NCBI GenBank assembly: GCA_964352475.1
Contig: CAYGSL010000006.1
Span: 85,532 to 149,531, forward strand
Reading direction: 5' to 3'
DNA: 64,000 nucleotides
Source of the DNA: JAUIET01 sp964352475
GTDB lineage: Bacteria; Pseudomonadota; Gammaproteobacteria; Pseudomonadales; JAUIET01
Part shown: positions 60,847 through 64,000 of the stretch, in pieces
How the letters are laid out: each line of letters begins with the position of its first letter
How positions within the stretch are numbered: position 1 is the first letter of the stretch
Program-made: the position numbers and the translations under genes
The notes under the pieces: model-generated
The model's database searches: none
What the model was told of the DNA's origin: nothing
The model's input: the letters and a program-made list of their open reading frames with translations, nothing else

Positions 60847-61995
60847 CTATCGGGTGATGCGCTTCGCTTCTGTACTAACGGCCATAAGCAAACCAAAGCC
60901 TGCCAGCAAGGTGACTATGGACGTGCCGCCCTGACTCACGAATGGCAAAGGCACGCCTACCACCGGCAATAGACCAGATACCATACCCATGTTGACAAAA
61001 GCGTACACGAAAAACGTCAGGGTAATACTACCAACCACCAATCGGCTGAATACATCTTGTGCGCGCAGTCCAATTAGGACTCCTCTGCCAATAACCAGCA
61101 GGTACAAGCCGATCAACACCAGCACACCGAATAAGCCAAGTTCCTCGGCCAATACTGCGATAATAAAATCAGTATGGCTTTCAGGCAAAAAATCCAATTG
61201 CGACTGCGTGCCATTCAACCAGCCTTTGCCTTGCCAGCCACCTGAACCGATCGCCGTTTTTGACTGAATAATATTCCAGCCAGCGCCTAATTTGTCGGCT
61301 TCCGGATCAAGCAGTGTCAATATTCTCTGCTTCTGATAATCATGCAACACGTAATTCCAGATCAAAGGTGAACTGACACCCGCCCCCACCACAACCGCGC
61401 TCACGTAATACCAGCTTAACCCTGCAAAGTAGAGAACAAATACGCCAGAAACAGCAACCAAAAGTGAGGTGCCCAAATCAGGCTGCGCGCCAATCAGTAG
61501 CGTCGGGATGATAATAAGCACAACGCTGACAAGCACCTGAAAGAATTTGGGTGGCATGGACCGGCCCGATAAATAGGCAGCAACCGTAAGCGGTAGTGCC
61601 ACCTTCATGATTTCCGAGGGCTGAAATCTCGGCATGCCTGGAAGATCTATCCAGCGTGTAGCGCCTTTGGCACCGCTGCCATAGAAAATCACCGCCACTA
61701 ACAAGCCAATACCCGCAAGATACAGCAGCACGGACCAACGCCGAATCAGACGCATGTCGATTTGCGCCACTACTACCATGGTTATAAAGCCCGCCAGAAT
61801 AAAGCTGCATTGGCGCAACATGGTTGCCTGGTGCTGACCACTGGCGCTCCACAACACCATCAGGCCAAAACCACACACTGACATCAATGACAGTAACAAT
61901 ATGGGGTCAATATGCATTCTTTGCAGGTGACTGGCGGCTGGCTGAAAACTGGTCGCCGTGCCCTGCATACTTCGAACGAAATCACCGCTGTTCAT
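60847..61995 (-). CDS. rodA: Rod-shape SEDS glycosyltransferase RodA
   Basis: The protein has 382 residues with about ten membrane helices and the SEDS signatures QPDLGTSLLVAVSG, FLPESHTDFIIAVLAEELG and GVPLPFVSQGGTSIV. It polymerises lipid II during cell elongation together with PBP2, encoded just upstream with a 4-bp overlap (E. coli RodA 370 residues). Confidence 0.97.
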   Translation of the reverse strand: MNSGDFVRSMQGTATSFQPAASHLQRMHIDPILLLSLMSVCGFGLMVLWSASGQHQATMLRQCSFILAGFITMVVVAQIDMRLIRRWSVLLYLAGIGLLVAVIFYGSGAKGATRWIDLPGMPRFQPSEIMKVALPLTVAAYLSGRSMPPKFFQVLVSVVLIIIPTLLIGAQPDLGTSLLVAVSGVFVLYFAGLSWYYVSAVVVGAGVSSPLIWNYVLHDYQKQRILTLLDPEADKLGAGWNIIQSKTAIGSGGWQGKGWLNGTQSQLDFLPESHTDFIIAVLAEELGLFGVLVLIGLYLLVIGRGVLIGLRAQDVFSRLVVGSITLTFFVYAFVNMGMVSGLLPVVGVPLPFVSQGGTSIVTLLAGFGLLMAVSTEAKRITR

Positions 61996-63914
61996 CCGCT
62001 TTCCCCATTGTATGCAGTCGTTGACGCAGATGCCGGAACTGCAGGCTTATCAAATTCAGCCGTGTCGCGATCGCTTTCAGAAGCTAGCTTTGGCAGCAAG
62101 TAAGCGTCCAGTACTTTGCGCACTAACGGTGCACCAACTATTTTGCCGGTCTTGCCGCCATTTTCAATAACGGCGGCTACGGCGATTAGTGGTCTTTCTA
62201 CGGGTGCAAACGCAATAAACAATTTGTGGTCGCGGTTGCGCTCTGCCAACGCATCCGCATCGTATTTCTCGCCTTGGGCAATACCCACCACCTGGGCGGT
62301 TCCAGTTTTGCCAGCAATCTCGTACTCGATCCCGCGGGAAATACTCCGCGCTGTGCCACGTTCGCCATGTACCACATCCACCATAGCGTCTATAACCATT
62401 TGCCAATGTTGTGCGGTATTTTCCAATCGATTGGGCACGATTTGTGTCGCAGTCTCATCTTCTGCACCCTTAACCAGCCGTGGTGTTATTGCTTCGCCAC
62501 GGCGAGCCAGGTTCGCGGTTGCCACAGCCAGTTGCAAGGGTGTAACCAACATATAGCCCTGGCCGATACCGGCGCTCAGGGTTTCACCAGGAAACCATGG
62601 TTGGCCACGAACGTTTCGTTTCCAGGAGGTTGACGGTAGTATGCCTTTGCGTTCACTGGGGATGTCCAGACCTGTGCGGCGGCCCAAACCGAACTGTGCC
62701 GAGAAGTCGTGCAAGCGATCGATTCCCAAATTGAAGGCCAGTTCATAAAAATAAATATCACAGGATTCCACAATCGCCTGGTGCAGACCAACCCAGGTGC
62801 CATGACCGTTTCTTTTCCAGTCGCGGTACTGTCTGCTGTCATTAGGCAGGCGAAACCAGCCACGATCCCGTACCACAGTGTTTTCATCAATGACTTCATT
62901 GTGCAGGCCTGCCAGAGCAAACACGGGCTTGAGCGTAGAGCCGGGCGGATATTGACCTTGAATAGCGCGGTTATAAAGAGGTAAGTCAGGAGAGTCTCGC
63001 CACTGCGAATACTGCTTGGTGCTAACCCCTGTAACGAACTGATTGGCATCAAAGCTAGGCGTGCTTGCCATGGCAACAATGCCACCTGTCTCTACCTCAA
63101 TGGCTACAATCGCGCCTCTATTGCTGCCCAGTGCATCATGAGCAACTTTGTGCACGGTGCTGTCGAGATATAACTCCAGATCGGTACCAGGTTGTGGGTC
63201 ACTGCTTTCGATTTCTCGGATAATTCGTCCGAAAGCGTTCACTTCTACGTTGCGATATCCAACATCGCCGAGCAACAAATCTTCATACTGCTTTTCTAAA
63301 CCTACTTTGCCAATATGGTGTGTGCCGTCGTAACGCTCCTTATCGATTCGGGCTTGCTCTTGCTCATTGATTCGCCCGGTATAGCCCACAACATGGGCAT
63401 ACAGCTCTCCTTCGGGGTAGTATCGTGCCAGTTCAGCGGTAATCTCTACACCCACAAGAGTGTGTTGATTAACGGCCAGAATGGCAATTTCTTCTTCGCT
63501 AAGATTAAACTTCAGTGGGACGGCCTCGAACGGTCTGGCAAATCGTAATTGATCTCGAAACCGCTGCAGATCGCTATCTTCAACATCGATGAGCTCAACC
63601 ACTGCGGCAAGCACGCCTTCGAGATCGCGGATGCGTTCCTTGACCAGCCCAAGCGTTCGGCTGGGTCGGTTTTCGGCCAGAAGTACACCGTTACGATCTT
63701 TGATCAAGCCACGCTTCGGAGCGACGGCCTGTACATGCACTCTGTTACGCTCGGATTCGGTGGTATAGCGATTATGCTCAATGACTTGCAGGGAGAAGTA
63801 GCGCCAGCTAATCAGCGTCAGGCATGCCAGTACCAGCAAAACCGCCAGAGTTAGCCTGCTGACATACAAGCGCTGCTCGCTATAGTTGTCTCTGATTGTA
63901 AGAGATTCTGACAC
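61992..63914 (-). CDS. mrdA: Penicillin-binding protein 2 (peptidoglycan DD-transpeptidase)
   Basis: The protein has 640 residues: a short cytoplasmic tail, one membrane helix (about 22-45), a PBP dimerisation domain (with VAPKRGLIKDRNGVLLAENRPSR), and a transpeptidase domain with PGSTLKP (Ser-x-x-Lys), ESCDIYFYELA and EIAGKTGTAQV (KTG). It crosslinks peptidoglycan in elongation with RodA. An in-frame TAA lies five codons upstream and no ATG is available, so GTG at 63914 is the start. The 86 bp beyond contain no supported gene; rlmH is expected there from synteny. Confidence 0.97.
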   Translation of the reverse strand: MSESLTIRDNYSEQRLYVSRLTLAVLLVLACLTLISWRYFSLQVIEHNRYTTESERNRVHVQAVAPKRGLIKDRNGVLLAENRPSRTLGLVKERIRDLEGVLAAVVELIDVEDSDLQRFRDQLRFARPFEAVPLKFNLSEEEIAILAVNQHTLVGVEITAELARYYPEGELYAHVVGYTGRINEQEQARIDKERYDGTHHIGKVGLEKQYEDLLLGDVGYRNVEVNAFGRIIREIESSDPQPGTDLELYLDSTVHKVAHDALGSNRGAIVAIEVETGGIVAMASTPSFDANQFVTGVSTKQYSQWRDSPDLPLYNRAIQGQYPPGSTLKPVFALAGLHNEVIDENTVVRDRGWFRLPNDSRQYRDWKRNGHGTWVGLHQAIVESCDIYFYELAFNLGIDRLHDFSAQFGLGRRTGLDIPSERKGILPSTSWKRNVRGQPWFPGETLSAGIGQGYMLVTPLQLAVATANLARRGEAITPRLVKGAEDETATQIVPNRLENTAQHWQMVIDAMVDVVHGERGTARSISRGIEYEIAGKTGTAQVVGIAQGEKYDADALAERNRDHKLFIAFAPVERPLIAVAAVIENGGKTGKIVGAPLVRKVLDAYLLPKLASESDRDTAEFDKPAVPASASTTAYNGESG

Positions 63915-64000
63915 GCTTAATCGCCATTAGAGTCCACCCGATATTGTGCTATCTGGCGAGCAATTAAGACAGGCAAGTATTTACAGGTTTGGGGTTTGAG

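Overview
The window looks like chromosomal DNA of a marine, heterotrophic gammaproteobacterium of moderate GC content. The evidence is the housekeeping gene order on the right (miaB-phoH-ybeY-corC-lnt-leuS-lptE-holA facing mrdA-rodA-mltB-rlpA-dacA-ybeD-lipB), together with rapA, lon, a class II DAHP synthase, a TonB-dependent receptor and a sulfatase. I cannot name the genus. I see no insertion sequence, prophage, integrase or CRISPR array. There is one 100-N scaffold gap (25295-25394); the same 55 bases flank it on both sides, so it is probably an assembly artefact that splits a real gene.

Left third (1-16654), accessory catabolic locus. A long minus-strand operon encodes a CrtI-like FAD oxidoreductase, a nitrilase-superfamily C-N hydrolase, a small unknown protein, a thiamine-diphosphate enzyme, a HisC-like aminotransferase, an aldehyde dehydrogenase, mannonate dehydratase (uxuA) and the start of a short-chain dehydrogenase. 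Beside it lie a FadR/GntR-type regulator, a DUF819 plus Bcr-type MFS transporter operon, and a TonB-dependent receptor followed by a secreted sulfatase. Copies of one short motif (core ATCCCATTA, arms TAAT/ATTA) sit in both promoter regions of the locus and nowhere else I noticed, so I infer a single regulon covering uptake, desulfation and oxidation of an unknown substrate. This is the best candidate for an undescribed system in the window.

Middle (16657-46962), mixed core and accessory genes. First come tRNA-Arg(CCU), a purine or thioribose salvage group (phosphoribosyltransferase, mtnA, purine nucleoside phosphorylase), DAHP synthase, a D-2-hydroxyacid dehydrogenase-like flavoprotein, several small membrane or regulatory proteins around the gap, a hydrolase, a nitroreductase and rapA. 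These are followed by a B12-binding radical SAM protein of unknown role, an SLC13/RCK permease, Ada, an HSL-type esterase, an ABC exporter, a TauE-like permease with a 54-residue membrane protein, an MFS transporter, and lon with a sigma-32-type promoter. A DUF1631 gene overlapping a PilZ gene, and DUF1820, close the region.

Right third (47059-63914), core genes. These cover tRNA modification and ribosome maturation (miaB, phoH, ybeY), lipoprotein maturation (lnt), leucyl-tRNA synthetase without the usual gammaproteobacterial leucine-specific insertion, LPS assembly (lptE), the DNA polymerase III delta subunit (holA), lipoylation (lipB) and the rod-shape peptidoglycan group (mrdA, rodA, mltB, rlpA, dacA).
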